Assembly (NCBI GenBank): GCA_963682175.1
Contig: OY821791.1
Location: 28,766,326-28,830,325 of the forward strand
Source of the DNA: Triglochin maritima
Lineage: Eukaryota > Streptophyta > Magnoliopsida > Alismatales > Juncaginaceae
Reading direction: 5' to 3'
Length of the DNA stretch: 64,000 nucleotides
Shown here in pieces: positions 32,029-43,710 of this stretch. Position 1 is the stretch's first letter. Each line of letters begins with the position of its first letter. Under the pieces are notes generated by a model, which saw nothing but the letters and a program-made list of their open reading frames with translations, made no database searches and had not been told where the DNA came from. The translations under genes and the position numbers were made by a program.

Positions 32029-33471
32029 AAGGACCCAGATGTAAACCCAAAAGACCAATGAGCAAATCAAGAAACTCCACATCATCATGAGGAGTATTTT
32101 GACAATTCGATTCGGGCCTAAACTCCAAAACTAACTCGGGTGCATCGGATATGAAGAAATCAATCCAAACAACCACACTCCAAATCCAGACCCGATCTAG
32201 AGTGGAACAGACCAATTACCAAATCCACCTATCATCCCCAGCATCACCATAAAAAAGATCATTAAAAAGCGTATAGACCACCAATTGGTGGTCCCAGATC
32301 GTGGATTGGCGGTTGCGTCCTATCCAGATCCGATAAGATTTTGGCGGGTCATGTATTAGAGTGTTTTATGTCTATTTTTGGTAGATCATTAGTCCCACAT
32401 TGGGGGATTGTCTCTGATTACCTTTTTCAATGACTATAAATAGAATTATTCTTCTTCCCTTATTTTTTACCCATTGCTTGGTGGCATTCTCTCTACTTGG
32501 AGTAAGTCTTAGAACAAAACTCAAGTGTAGAAGAATGCTACTTGCAATGTGAGTCATGTAAATAAAATATTTTTTCTTAGTTTATTTTAATGTTGTCTTC
32601 TCTTTTTGCATGCTTAGTTTAATTTTGTTTTGTCATCTTTTCTTAATGAGTAGTGAGTAGTTCCATACCCCTTTGGGGGTGGAGATAATGTACATATATG
32701 TTGTGGAGTTTGAATGTGTGATGAATTTTTGATTGTGTAGACTTTCATGTTTATATGTTCATCGGGGGTGTTTTAATCATCTACATGTTGGGAGATTTTT
32801 GATGAGTTTTGCCATAAGATTTTGACACTTCCCATGCTTAGTTTCCTCATGTTTATTGACTGAAATTTCCTGTTGAATATACTACATGTTAGTTATGTGT
32901 TTGTATTTGTGTTTGCTTGCTTGATTGATTGAAGAAACTTTGCCTTGATGGTTTTGTCATAACATTTAGACACTTCACATGCTTAGCTTTGTTCTTCACA
33001 TGAGTTCCTGGTTTTTGATGAGTCTTACCATAACATTTAGACACCTCTCATGTTGTGTCTAGTCTTATGTTAATCAAGTAGTAATTGCCTATACGTTGTG
33101 TGAATGAGTTGATATGTTTTGCCACATCTTTAGACACTTCCTTTGCATGAAGACACATACATGACACACACACATGCATGCTTACATGCGTCATTTATCA
33201 CTTATTTCACTTCATATGTGCACACACTTCACCCCTTAGGGGGTTTCTTTTCCTGAATTTTACTTGCTTTTGATTTCTCTCGCTTTTATTTTCCCTATTT
33301 GATGCTTGCTAGTTTAGTATAGTTTAACTAGTGTAATCACAACTATTCTCCCCTATTTTCTCACTTTCCTTCGAAAGAACCAGAGTCGACACACCTCCCT
33401 GTGGACCGACCCGTATTTGTCATGTTTTCAATAACGTCGTGCACTTACGGTATTTAAAACGAACACAATCA
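32029..33471 (+). repeat. LTR 'Y2', 5'-truncated
   Basis: Plus-strand LTR lacking about its first 150 bp, ending GAACACAATCA at 33,471. It is nearly the same as Y1 (9,261-10,321), including the TTTAGACACTTC repeats and a TATA box near 32,435. It might be the 3' LTR partner of Y1 with later elements nested between, or an independent copy. Confidence 0.7.
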
Positions 33472-33830
33472 GGCAGCAAACTAGCCATAAGTGTGATTGT
33501 GTCAAAAGATATCGGCAAATAGATTACTGACATAATTGACTTACACCACTTACGGTTGCAACTTTGCGCCAATATTTGAATCAATACTTAAAATATAATA
33601 TCACTAACACTAGTATTATTCATCACATATGCGATGATGAAAACTACCCACGCATAACTTGAGCCACTGCCCAAATTGGAGGACGATATTACACTCTAGA
33701 TCTGCAAATAAGGATTTGGGTCTACCATTCGCGGATCATGTCGACCATCTAGTCAACTTGGTCAACAACTTAAATTCACTATATGTGCACGTGGGGTACA
33801 CCATGTTCCATTAGTTTTAATTGCTTAAAA
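33472..33830. other. unassigned stretch
   Basis: No ORF, RNA gene or recognised repeat end. It begins directly after the LTR Y2 terminus, so it is either the host flank or an internal region without a PBS match. Confidence 0.3.
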
Positions 33831-34109
33831 AATACTTAGATTCTTGAATTTAAGGAGATTCTGCCTTTAAGAGTTTCTTGTTTGCAATTAGGTCTCTCTA
33901 AGTTTTGCAATTAGGTCCATAGACTTTTTGTCTAGGTCCAAACAACTTACAATCAGTCTTTTCTCCTTGGAATTGGGTCAGTTTTGCTTCATTTCCCTTC
34001 TTTATTATCTCATACCTGAAATAAATAAATCAAAAACCCGAGCAACACACAAATAGGGTAAAATAAAGGATATACAACATGAATGTGATGCATGATATGT
34101 TACTAATCA
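33831..34109 (-). repeat. LTR fragment, LTR C type (U3 start)
   Basis: On minus it begins TGATTAGTAACATATC at 34,109. It contains five RGTCC-type motifs (33,891, 33,914, 33,935, 33,955, 33,976), then loses similarity. The rest of this LTR was not found. Confidence 0.6.
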
Positions 34110-34480
34110 TATAGTACCTCAGATGATCATATCCAACATTCATATTGCTTTTACTTTAGGTCACCTCATCACCGATAAAAAAAATTAGCAAAAGATATCA
34201 TGCACTCGCTTCGCTCTCCACTTCACATTTGTTTAAAACATTTTAGTGTAGATATGCATCCACACATGCATGATTTTTGCTACTAATAAGTTGTCTCGAG
34301 TTTGTTTTTATGTATTTTCAAGTACTAATAAGTTGACAAATTGGAGAGAGAGAGAGAGAAAGAAAAAGATTTGATGGAACTAATGTATCATTTTAACTTG
34401 TTATTAGACTCAAATCTCGTCATGGATGTTGCTTGAATTTTTAAAGGTTCGTTAGCAAGCTACGAATGTCCGAAATAGGT
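34110..34480. other. unassigned stretch with GA-rich microsatellite
   Basis: (GA)n and GAAA-rich run at about 34,344-34,370. No gene recognised. Confidence 0.35.
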
Positions 34481-35455
34481 CATAATGATACTTAAATTGA
34501 CTAGCTTGACGGGAGGAATGCAAATATGCACCCATATTTGTTATTTGTTTCACATCGAGACAGATTCGTAAAACAATAATGAAAAACATGGGGAATCATC
34601 TTGACCATTGGATCGAGTTCAATCCTATACAAGGGGAGTGTGGCCTCCATCCCACCTCTTCCCCTATGTTCTCTCTTTGTTTCCACCTCCTTCCACTTCT
34701 GTTAGTTTAGGTTAGGTTAGGGTAGAGTACATTAAGAAGCCATGTAATCTTCACATTTCAAGCAATAAAAAGGTTGAATTTCTCATTTTTATTGTTGACT
34801 CTCTCATTTGGTAAGTGTAGATTTGTATTTTGTTGTTGTTAGTGTTCTCTTCCCTTTTCCTTTAGTGTAGTTTTTTGGGTTCTTTAGTCTTGCTTTCTTT
34901 ACTTATATTTCATATTTAGGGAGTAGATCCACCTCTTTGGGGTGGAGGTTGATGTATGTGATGGTTGTGTATTAATGATTTGCACTTTTATTTGTCATCT
35001 TCATGTGCTCAATGCTAGATCTATACTTTTATCATGTTTAGACTTGGTGTAGTTGAGTTAATAGTCACACTAGGTACTTATCTCATTCTTAGATCTAAGT
35101 TTAATATGTTACATGTTATGAGTTTGTATGCTTGTGAATGAGTTTGACTTGAATATGTATGGATTCATATTTGATGCATGTTTAAGTGAATGACTTAGGT
35201 TGCATGTAGGTTTGATCGGTGCTTTAATGGTCACACTAGGTACCTATTGTATGAGTAAGAACCTAAAATCAACTTAGACTTTACGTGAGACATGTATGTT
35301 CATGATTTCTCACGTAGTTGTGTGTATCATACACTTCGATTTCACACTAGCATTTACTCGTATATCACACACTCTACACTTGTGCTTAAATATTTGGTGT
35401 ATGATACACACACCTCACTACTCACCTCCACTCTTTGGGTTTAAATTGGTGATTA
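34481..35455 (+). repeat. LTR X-type fragment
   Basis: From about 34,900 the text matches LTR X at 8,770-9,250: the GTAGATCCACC hairpin region, CACACTAGGTACTTATCTCAT and a second CACACTAGGTACCTATTG copy. The left part (34,481-34,900) is a diverged promoter-like stretch. There is no clean end on either side. Confidence 0.5.
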
Positions 35456-36113
35456 GTTAATTGTCATTTCATTTCTTAGTAAATGGTATGGAGTGGTGCT
35501 TCCTCCAGCGTATGATGAAGGACTAAGAATACTGAGATGCATTCATCACACTTATCCGCACTTGCTTCTCTACATCATCCTTTTCGGTCCTTCTCAACGT
35601 TGCCCCGGTAGGTCACTTTCACGCATTTTGGGGTCAAATTCCATATCTCCAATACTTTTCAACATCTCTATACAATAAGAGAGATCGTATAGCACGAGCT
35701 TGTGAGACCTTCGAGAAACTTCAGTGTTAGTTCTTTAGGGACACCTCACCTCACCAGTCCCCATGCACTAATTAACTACTACACACTCATCTCATGAGCC
35801 GCCATCTAATTAAAAACCACGTTGAGAAGGCAGACTACTATAACTGTCAAAAGTCAAAACACATTGCCAGCTACAATATTGCACTTCTTATATATTAAAG
35901 TCATTTGTCACCCACCCCATTACTCTGACTCTTTCTTATAGCTTGTTAATTTCTTGATGAAGAACAAATATCTTCTGGATCATAGAAACACATAATTCGG
36001 ACCAACTTTCTAAACCTTCCAATTCTCATTATTGGAATCAGTTGATAAGTCTCCAACCACAACTCCTGCTTCATACGACTCTCTTATATATTCAACCTTC
36101 AATCAATGTGGCA
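35456..36113. other. non-repetitive flank of the copia element
   Basis: No supported gene; the short plus ORF at 35,493-35,678 has no recognisable domain. The left TSD of the copia element follows. Confidence 0.4.
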
Positions 36114-36118
36114 TATCT
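36114..36118. repeat. left TSD of copia element (TATCT)
   Basis: TATCT here and at 43,706-43,710 directly flank the two LTRs. Confidence 0.88.
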
Positions 36119-36499
36119 TATTGGATTAATCTAGGATTAAGATGATGTTTGCCCAAAGCACTGACACGTGGCGCACTCCCATTGGCTGCACATTAGGATT
36201 TAGGGAAGACTCTTCTATATAAGAAGAGGAGGCTCTCATTGGAGGGGGTAACATTCCTTGTGTGCAAAACCCTAACCCTAGCCACCACCTCTCCTCTCTC
36301 TCCCATCTGTCCCACCTTCTCCTCCACTCCTCCCGTAGACTCTTGGGTTGTGGATTAGTCCTTCTTCTCCATGAGAGTTGAAGGCCGACCGATGCTCAAG
36401 GCGAATCTGTGAGGTGATCTCCGGTTCCCTTCCGCTGCCACAGGTTCTCTTCTACAAAGGTAAATCTGAACCTGTAGATTCAATCGTAGATTGCTTACA
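36119..36499 (+). repeat. 5' LTR of copia element
   Basis: Begins TATTGGATTAATC (TG probably mutated to TA, as in the other LTR) and ends GATTGCTTACA. TATA box CTATATAAG at 36,215-36,223, followed by CT-rich leader text. Confidence 0.92.
36215..36223 (+). promoter_or_regulatory. TATA box of the copia LTR
   Basis: CTATATAAG, identical in the 3' LTR (about 43,423). About 40 bp further downstream lies TGTGTGCAAAACCC, the likely transcript start region. Confidence 0.6.
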
Positions 36500-36500
36500 T

Positions 36501-36511
36501 TGGTACCAGAG
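36501..36511 (+). promoter_or_regulatory. initiator-Met primer-binding site
   Basis: TGGTACCAGAG, one base after the LTR, matches the copia PBS TGGTATCAGAG for initiator tRNA-Met with one mismatch. Confidence 0.85.
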
Positions 36512-38564
36512 TCATCTTGGTCACCTCCGAGTTTTGTTTTAGAGCACCTTCTTATTCATTTCATATGAGTTGACATTTCGGTGGTTCTTTGAAAGGAAAA
36601 TTTTCGGATTCATATGGTTTGCATTTTTTTATCTCTCCTTTCATGCACATGGGGTTTGATGGTAGTTTTTTTTTCATCCTAGCGCATGACTTGTTTGATT
36701 CATCCTTTACATGCGATTAGTTTTACTTGAATCATCTCTCTTTTCTTGCATATTTTTTTAGCATGCATCTTGTGTTGAATATGGATGATTCATTCTTGCG
36801 CATAGTTCATCTTTCTTGTTAAGCATGTGCCTAGGGTTACATGTTTTAACTATGTTTGTTGAGCATATTTCTTCCAACTTTCAAGCATGTGGCTAGATCT
36901 TAATTTTACTGATTTTATGCGCATATTAGCTTAAGAGAATGATGATAATTGATGTTACAAGAGTTGGATATTGCATATGTTTCATGATGTGATCATGCAT
37001 TTCGGATTATGCATCTTTTTTTTCAAAACTCTTGTACATACATCTAAGGTTAGATGCTTGTTGCCTTATTCATGTATGTGCAATTTTTGAACATATATGC
37101 ATGCATCTAGAATTTGATAATGATTGCCGAATTATGTGCATGATTATTGCTATTTTTCGGCTATGCGTTTGTTTTGGAATGATTGCATGCATTTCATTTG
37201 AAATATTTCCTTTATGATTGAATGCACATATATGTTAATCTCATTAAGGATTTTCGGATTTCTTTTGGAATGATTGCATGCATTTCATTTGAATTATTTC
37301 CTTTATGGTTGAATGCACATATATGTTAATCTCAGTAAGGATTTTCGGATTTTTTTTGGAATGATTGCATGCATTTCATTTGATATATTTCCTTTTCATC
37401 AAATGTGCATATATGTGATGCCCTCCACCAAAGAATTTCGGATTTTCTTTCCATTACAAGTAGCATAATTATTGTTGATTGCATGCTTATATTGATTAAG
37501 GAAAGATTGGATAATTCTGAAATTTTTGGGAAGATATTATGGGCTGGAGTTTTATTGCCTTAAAAATATGTTTGAATGCTTTCCTTTGATGCAAAAATAT
37601 GTGTTGCTCTCCACCATAGAATTTCGGATTTTTTCTTTCCTAATCAAAGTAGGATAATTTTTGTGCTAACATGATTATATTGATTAGGGAAAGAAGAAAA
37701 AAAATTCTGTTTTGAGAATGATTATTGTGGAGATTGGTTGTTATTACCTAACACGTTTTTTGCCTATATTCGTGCACCATACATGCATTGTTTCCTTATG
37801 CATTACTTCCTTCTTGTTTGAATGAGGTGCACACTTTATGGTATTTTTTTCATACGTCGGATTGTGCTAACGTATGGAAAGATTGTGCTTGTATGGAATG
37901 AATGGTTGCTGATTTTATTTACTACCTTATTGAGAATTGAGCGTAATTTCATTCATTCATTTACATTTGCAATAAATATCGCAATTGACTGTAATATTTA
38001 TGGACTGTGGACTATTTATGGACTGTAATAATTATGGATTGTGGACTGTTTATTGCCCTGAGGATACGAGGGGCTCCTTTATTTATTTTTTTATTATTGC
38101 GATATTATTGCTATAAGGCTCATGCAGGTTCCCGTCTAAGAGGCTAAATCCCTATGGGGGATCCTTAGCTTGATATGGAAGTAATGTAGTAATCATATCT
38201 GTGTGATGTTGATTGGATTTTTTTTGAAAACCGTTTTGGGAACTCGCATGCCTAGTGGGAGTTGCAAGGTAGAAGTGTTTTGTGTAAACCACCTTGCAAC
38301 CGGCGGCAAATACCTTCTTTATTTGCTGATTTACCATGATTTAAAATGTTTTTTTGGGTCATTAAATCATGATGGAGCTCAATATCTAGATTAGTAAAAT
38401 GGCTTTATTAACTATTGCATGAGGATTTGATCGAATGCTTTATGTTTTCCTTTGGTCTGAATGCTATAGCTATTAAGTCAGTTTATTTTTTATGACTATT
38501 GTAGCTCGTTGTATTTTATGCTAGAACTTATGTATCGCTATGTGGTCTTTTGTCCTAGATTTTT
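36512..38564 (+). other. long leader of the copia element
   Basis: Two kilobases without a gene; the short ORFs carry no domain. T-rich, with repeated TTTCGGATTTT text. It includes the 91-bp triplicate at 37,176-37,446 and a looser pair of segments starting near 37,437 and 37,622. The first clear gag ATG is at 38,565. Confidence 0.6.
37176..37446 (+). repeat. three tandem copies of a 91-bp unit in the copia leader
   Basis: Units start at 37,176, 37,267 and 37,358. Each begins GGAATGATTGCATGCATTTC and ends with TTTCGGATTT-type text. The third is more diverged after about 60 bp. Confidence 0.85.
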
Positions 38565-40070
38565 ATGGCTGCTTCCAAAAGCATTGTCGCTGATCTGACT
38601 CGAGGAGATAAACTCAATGAAAGAAATTACGATCTGTGGTATCGTAAAATTGAGTATCTCTTAGAGGATCAGGACATGTTAGAAAACATAAACCAATCTA
38701 TGTCTCCCCCCGAGGAGGGGAATACTGCGCAACATCGCAGAAACTTGGATGTTTATAATGCATGGAAAAAGAAAGACCGAATTGCTCGAATCACAATTCT
38801 AAGTTCAATGAGGGACGATCTGTTACTGCGGTTCGAAAAGTTTCGAACTGCAAAGGCCTTGTGGGAAGCTGTGAAGTTTCAGTACGGAGTGACCTCCGTC
38901 ACAAGGGCCCGCCAGCTTGGGCTCATGTTTGATGGGTATAAAATGCAACAAGGTCACACGATGCAGCATATTACCGTAATGTCAAACATGATTAGTGAGC
39001 TGAGCGCTGCCGGTCGTGCTAAGACTGATGAGGAGCAAGTGTCTGCTCTCATCAGATTGTTGCCTTCGAAGAATTGGGAGCATATGAAGGTCCATCTGAC
39101 TCATGCTGATGACATCAGGACATTTGACCAGGCCGCAAAACACCTAGAGCTGGAGGAGGACCGCATGCTTGCGGAAGCCCCTCTAACTGAAGTGTTTGCT
39201 GCTGAAGCTGGCACTCCTCGGAGGAGTGCAGGTTTTAAGCGCAAAAGAGATAAAGCTCAGGGTTTTAAAGGCAAGAAGGGTGCAAATAAAAACAAAATAG
39301 AAAACAAAGCTGGAAAGAAACGACCTCGAGGATCCAGAGGTGGGAAAGATAAGTCTAATGTCACTTGTTTTAACTGCCGAAAGACTGGACATTTTGCTCG
39401 TGAGTGCACTGAGCAAAAGGTAATTACTGTGTGTAATCCCTCGAATTGTAACGTGACTAGTTCTGTGATGCTCACTGATCATTCTCCTGTGTGGATTGTG
39501 GATTCAGGTGCCACAGACCACGTGACAAAGAATCGTTCTGCCTTCGTGGAATATCGCCGTGTTCCAAGTGGGAGGCGAATAAACATGGCAAACAACACTA
39601 GCATTGAAGTTCTTGGAGTTGGCACATGCAAAGTGGCTTTGCGAAGTGGCCGGATCATATTACTTCACGACGTGTTGTATGCACCAGCTATACGGCGAAA
39701 TATTATTTCTGTTGTTGTTTTGATGAGACTTGGTTTTAAAGTTGTTTTTGAGAACAATGATATGGTTTTATACATTGCTAACATTTATTATAGACGTGCC
39801 TTTCGTTCAGACGGTTTTATTGTGTTGGACGCAATTTATGATTTCAATCGTAATACTAGTGCCATTATGAGCCAAAGTTCCATGACTAATGATTCAGTTA
39901 TGTGGCATGCTAGGCTAGGTCACATTGGTGTTGACCGGATGAACAGGTTGGCAAAGGAGGGGGTATTAGGAGAATGCTCCAAATTTGAATTGCCGATCTG
40001 TGAATCTTGTCTAGCTGGAAAGGCAACTAGAAAACCGTTCGGAAAAGCCATTAGGACTACTTCTCCTTAA
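38565..40070 (+). CDS. copia Gag, protease and GAG-pre-integrase segment
   Basis: 501 codons. Residues 1-210 are a UBN2-type Gag ([38 protein letters not shown]). A Lys/Arg-rich stretch follows at 225-265. The CCHC knuckle [14 protein letters not shown] is near residues 269-282. The protease active site is [11 protein letters not shown] (about 311-321). The GAG-pre-integrase zinc motif is [13 protein letters not shown] ... CESCLAGK (about 447-490). This part of the polyprotein supplies the capsid, nucleocapsid and protease. The frame ends at a stop at 40,068-40,070 caused by a one-base shift, with the integrase continuing in another frame. ATG at 38,565 is the first that opens the conserved Gag. 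It is intact up to the shift and could still be translated. Confidence 0.9.
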   Translation: MAASKSIVADLTRGDKLNERNYDLWYRKIEYLLEDQDMLENINQSMSPPEEGNTAQHRRNLDVYNAWKKKDRIARITILSSMRDDLLLRFEKFRTAKALWEAVKFQYGVTSVTRARQLGLMFDGYKMQQGHTMQHITVMSNMISELSAAGRAKTDEEQVSALIRLLPSKNWEHMKVHLTHADDIRTFDQAAKHLELEEDRMLAEAPLTEVFAAEAGTPRRSAGFKRKRDKAQGFKGKKGANKNKIENKAGKKRPRGSRGGKDKSNVTCFNCRKTGHFARECTEQKVITVCNPSNCNVTSSVMLTDHSPVWIVDSGATDHVTKNRSAFVEYRRVPSGRRINMANNTSIEVLGVGTCKVALRSGRIILLHDVLYAPAIRRNIISVVVLMRLGFKVVFENNDMVLYIANIYYRRAFRSDGFIVLDAIYDFNRNTSAIMSQSSMTNDSVMWHARLGHIGVDRMNRLAKEGVLGECSKFELPICESCLAGKATRKPFGKAIRTTSP

Positions 40071-40545
40071 AACTAATTCACTCAGATATTTGTGGACCTT
40101 TGAATGTGCGTACTAGACATGGACAGAGTTACTTCATCACATTCATTGATGACTTCACTAGATATGGTCATATTTATCTTATTTCTCACAAGTCAGAAGC
40201 TCTAGAATGTTTTAAGAAATTCATGAGCTTAGTTGAGAATCAGTTGGATAATAAGATAAAAACTCTTAGAACGGATAGAGGTGGTGAGTATCTCTCCATA
40301 ATGTTCAAAGAGTTATGTGATGAAAAAGGGATATCTAGACAACTCACTATGTCTTATACTCCTCAGCAAAATGGTGTTGCCGAGAGAAGGAATAGAACGT
40401 TGCTAGACATGGTTAGATCCATGATGGCGCATGCGAGTTTGCCAATTTCGTTTTGGGGAGATGCTCTAATGACTGCTGCCTATATTCTCAATAGAGTTCC
40501 AACAAAATCGGTTCCCTCAACTCCAAATGTTATGTTTTTATCGGG
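40063..40545 (+). pseudogene. copia integrase core
   Basis: After the frameshift the retroviral integrase core reads [12 protein letters not shown] (first catalytic D), [23 protein letters not shown] (second D), [18 protein letters not shown] (catalytic E) and [24 protein letters not shown]. Just after this, at about 40,535, the sequence jumps. Roughly sixty residues of the integrase C-terminal region are missing and the frame changes again. Catalytic residues are all present, but the domain cannot be made as part of one polyprotein. Confidence 0.9.
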
Positions 40546-42071
40546 GTATACGAGAATGAAAGAAAGACGGAACTGGAGTCTAGGGATGCCACATTCTTGG
40601 AAAATGATTTTCCAACCCTTGCTGGAGCTATCAAAGAGTCAGTGGACTTCTTTGAACGACAAGATGGGGATATTGCCACTCTACGAGATCATGATCTGGA
40701 AGTTGAACATGAGGTTCCACCAGTCAATCCTAGTGGGAGCAGCAATGCTGATGATCTGATAGCTATCACGGAGGATGAGCCATCAGATACCCATCTGCGT
40801 CGAAGTAAACGCGGGCTCATTCCTCGTAGGCGATTTCTCTTAGAGGAAGATGCCCTAATGATAGCTCAAGAAGAAATTGATTATGAATCATCTGGGATGA
40901 CAATAATCGATGAGCAAGAACCGGAGACCTTGAAAGAGGCTTTGGAAGGTCCAAATGCTAAAGAGTGGTTAGAAGCTATAAAGGAAAAGTTGGAGTCGAT
41001 GAAAGTTAATCGAGTCTGGGACTTGGTCGACTTACCGCCGAACGAAAGGTCATTAGGGCCAAGTAGATCCTCAAGATTAAGAGGAAGGCGGATGGATCTA
41101 TTGATAGATTCAAGGCTAGACTGGTAGCTAAAGGCTACACCCAAAGAGAATGCGTGGATTTTGAGGAAACATTTTCACCCGTGGTTAGGTTTGCCTCCAT
41201 CCGCCTTCTACTAGCTATTGTAGCTCAGATGGACTTAGAGCTTTACCAAATGGATGTAAAGACTGCTTTTCTCAATGGAGAACTTGAGGAGGAGATCTAT
41301 ATGGATCAACCTCAAGGTTTTGAAGTCAAACGACAAGAGCGCAAAGTGTGCAAGCTCAATAAGTCCTTATATGGCTTAAAACAAGCGTCTAGACAGTGGA
41401 ACATTCGCTTCCATCAAGCTATATCAGAGAATGCGTTCTCTATGGTCGAGGAAGATCATTGTGTGTACGTTAAGAGATCCAATGGTAAATTTGTCATTCT
41501 GACCTTGTATGTTGATGACATACTCATGGCTGGCAATAGCAAAGAGTTGCTGAAACCCACTAAAGAGTGGTTGTCCTCCACGTTTGATATGAAGGACATG
41601 GGTGAAGCTAGCTACGTCCTTGGTGTCAAGATAGTTAGAAATATGTCCAAGAGACTTCTGGGATTGTCGCAAGAGACTTATATTAACAACATCTTGAAGA
41701 AATACCATATGGACAAATGCAAACCAATCAACACTCCTGTTGAGAAGGGTTTGCACTTGAGCCTTGATAAGCATCCTGAGACTCCTGAAGAGAAGGCCAA
41801 AATAGACAAGGTTCCATACTCCAATGCTGTGGGAAGCCTCATGTACTCTATGATGTGTACTAGGCCAGACATTTGTTATGTTGTAGGCATGGTGAGTCGA
41901 TACCAGTCCAACACAAGCATGAAGCACTTTGTGAAGGACATTATAGCGAGAAAGGAAGTTGTGTTAAGACATGTATCTAGTAGTCTTATGGTAGCTGACC
42001 CTCTTACCAAAGCCATAGCTAAGGACTCGTTTGTGTCTCATGTGAAGTCCTTAGGCTTACGCAGACTTTGA
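40546..42071 (+). pseudogene. copia reverse transcriptase with truncated RNase H
   Basis: A linker frame (40,597-41,127) carries [21 protein letters not shown] and EALEGPNAKEWLEAIKEK. A frameshift and a TGG-to-TAG change near 41,060-41,070 interrupt it. RT then reads FEETFSPVVRFASIRLLLAI (41,160), YQMDVKTAFLNGEL, YMDQPQGFE, NKSLYGLKQASRQW and the catalytic LYVDDILMAG (about 41,510). After MCTRPDICYVVGMVSRYQS (about 41,870-41,915) the sequence jumps to DIIARKEVVLRHVSSS. The catalytic part of RNase H, roughly 100 or more residues, is therefore missing while the end (MVADPLTKAI) is kept. The stop is at 42,071. No autonomous transposition is possible from this copy. Confidence 0.9.
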
Positions 42072-43317
42072 TGTATTGACATGTCTATTTCATTTTATGA
42101 GTGATTGTGTTTTCCTTTCAACTATATTTGTTTGGTTGATGTAGTTGTTCTAGCATAAAATATTATTCTGTCAATAGGCTGAAGAATGCTCACTCACACG
42201 AGCATTCGCCTCTGGCGCTTTTGATAGCGAGCAGAGATGAGACTGATCATAAAGAGATCTTGCATGATAGATCCAGAGAAGTTCATGATCGGATAGTCGC
42301 CTTGATTATGAATCAAGATGAGATCCTCTATGTTGGTGGGGATTGACATGAATGTTCCCACGATTCATGTGACCTATAGAAGCCAAGTGCGAGCATCACA
42401 TGTGGCGCCAGGTGGCACCTGTATGGTGTTAAGGCGACAATGATGAAGCTCGGGTCAGGCGCAGAGGGGGTGCGACTGGACTAAGACTTGTATGGTGTTG
42501 AGAGACAGACGTACTGTTGTGTACAGTATGATCCACCATAACATGTTTGTCATACAAGATGTGCTGAGCGACCATTGGGAAGTGAAAGGATGGATCCCTG
42601 CTCCTTCATTGTGTGAGTCCAAGACTTAATTGTCATTAGTTACCCTCAGTGACCTTCGACGACGCCATGAAGCAAAGAGTTGATGTGGCTACTTTGGGAT
42701 GTTATCTATGACCATGAGAGATTCGGTCTAAAGAGGCATCTTCAGGAAAGGAGTCAACTCTGAGTGTAATGGTGGTCTGGTGCGAAGGGAAAGGTTTGAC
42801 TCGACTGCACTGAAAGTATTTGCAGGGCCCAACTGTATTTGATACAGTAGCAAGTACCTTGAGGACAAGAAGGTATTCTCTCCGAGGGATCGAGATATCG
42901 TTCATGTCAAGTGAATTTCTGAGTAAACCTGGAGAACAGTGATGTGCATTTGACTGCTTAATTGTTATTTTTGTGAGGATGTTGTCATTCTGGCCTTCTA
43001 GTAAGGTTTCTAGTTTGAGACTCCTAATTGCAGGTGCATCACCGGTCGCACGACCCATTTGTCCGTATGATCGGAAGAGTGCATGTGTCGGGGACACAGA
43101 TGATCTTGTATCGGGGATACATGATCAGAGACTTGCGTGTTGTGGATGAGTTCTTGGAGAAGAGGAATATTTGTATATATCAGGGATGTATACATATGTG
43201 TCGGGGACACATGAAGAGGTGACACATTGCCATCTTATGATTGTATGTATCAGGGATATATACATATGTGTCGGGGACACAAAAGAAGATGACATGTTGT
43301 TGACGTGCTGTTGTGCA
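42072..43317 (+). other. 3' non-coding tail of copia element
   Basis: 1.25 kb after pol with no ORF conserved in copia. It holds a set of six short hairpins at 43,084-43,281 just before the PPT. Long 3' tails are unusual for small copia elements. Confidence 0.6.
43084..43281 (+). repeat. six GGG/AGG-loop hairpin repeats
   Basis: Inverted repeats with a three-base loop lie at 43,084-43,098 (TGTGTC/GACACA), 43,107-43,121 (TGTATC/GATACA) and 43,172-43,194 (TGTATATATC/GATGTATACA). Others lie at 43,196-43,212 (ATGTGTC/GACACAT), 43,242-43,264 (TGTATGTATC/GATATATACA) and 43,266-43,281 (TGTGTC/GACACA). Loops are GGG or AGG. Stem differences between copies are compensated or leave G-U pairs. The last four form two units of about 70 bp. 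Confidence 0.9.
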
Positions 43318-43326
43318 AGTGGGAGA
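43318..43326 (+). promoter_or_regulatory. copia polypurine tract
   Basis: AGTGGGAGA immediately before the 3' LTR start (43,327), the expected position of the plus-strand primer. Confidence 0.75.
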
Positions 43327-43705
43327 TATTGGATTAATCTAAGGATTAAGATGATGTTTGCCCAAAGCACTGACATGTGGCGCACTCTCATTGGCTGCGC
43401 ATTAGGGTTTAGGGAAGACTCTTCTATATAAGAAGAGGAGGCTCTCATTGGAGGGGGTAGCATTCCGTGTGTGCAAAACCCTAACCCTAGCCGCCACCTC
43501 TCCTCTCTATCCCATCTGTCCCACCTTCTCCTCCACTCCTCCCGTAGACTCTTGGGTTGTGGATTAGTCCTTCTCCACGAGAGTTGAAGGTCGGCTGGTG
43601 CTCGAGGCGACTCTGTGAGGTGATCTCCGGTTCCCTTCCGCTGCCACAGGTTATCTCCAACAAAGGTGAATCCGAACCTGTAGATTCAATCATAGATTGC
43701 TTACA
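43327..43705 (+). repeat. 3' LTR of copia element
   Basis: 379 bp, same ends as the 5' LTR, followed by the right TSD TATCT (43,706-43,710). Relative to the 5' LTR it has a 3-bp deletion in the CTTCTTCTCC run and about 20 substitutions. Confidence 0.92.
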
Positions 43706-43710
43706 TATCT

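Larger units (their letters stand above)
36119..43705 (+). mobile_element. Ty1/copia retrotransposon, both LTRs and TSD, coding region defective
   Basis: 7,587 bp: LTR (381 bp), iMet-type PBS, an unusually long 2.05-kb leader, gag-protease frame, integrase, RT, a truncated RNase H, a 1.25-kb 3' tail with hairpin repeats, PPT, LTR (379 bp). The domain order integrase before RT is diagnostic for Ty1/copia. The LTRs differ at roughly 20 positions by eye (about 5%), so the insertion is not very recent. Frameshifts, a stop and internal deletions disable pol. The lineage within copia is not certain. Confidence 0.93.

Noticed and set aside
41424..41927. 167-codon minus-strand ORF
   Set aside because: Antisense shadow of copia reverse transcriptase.
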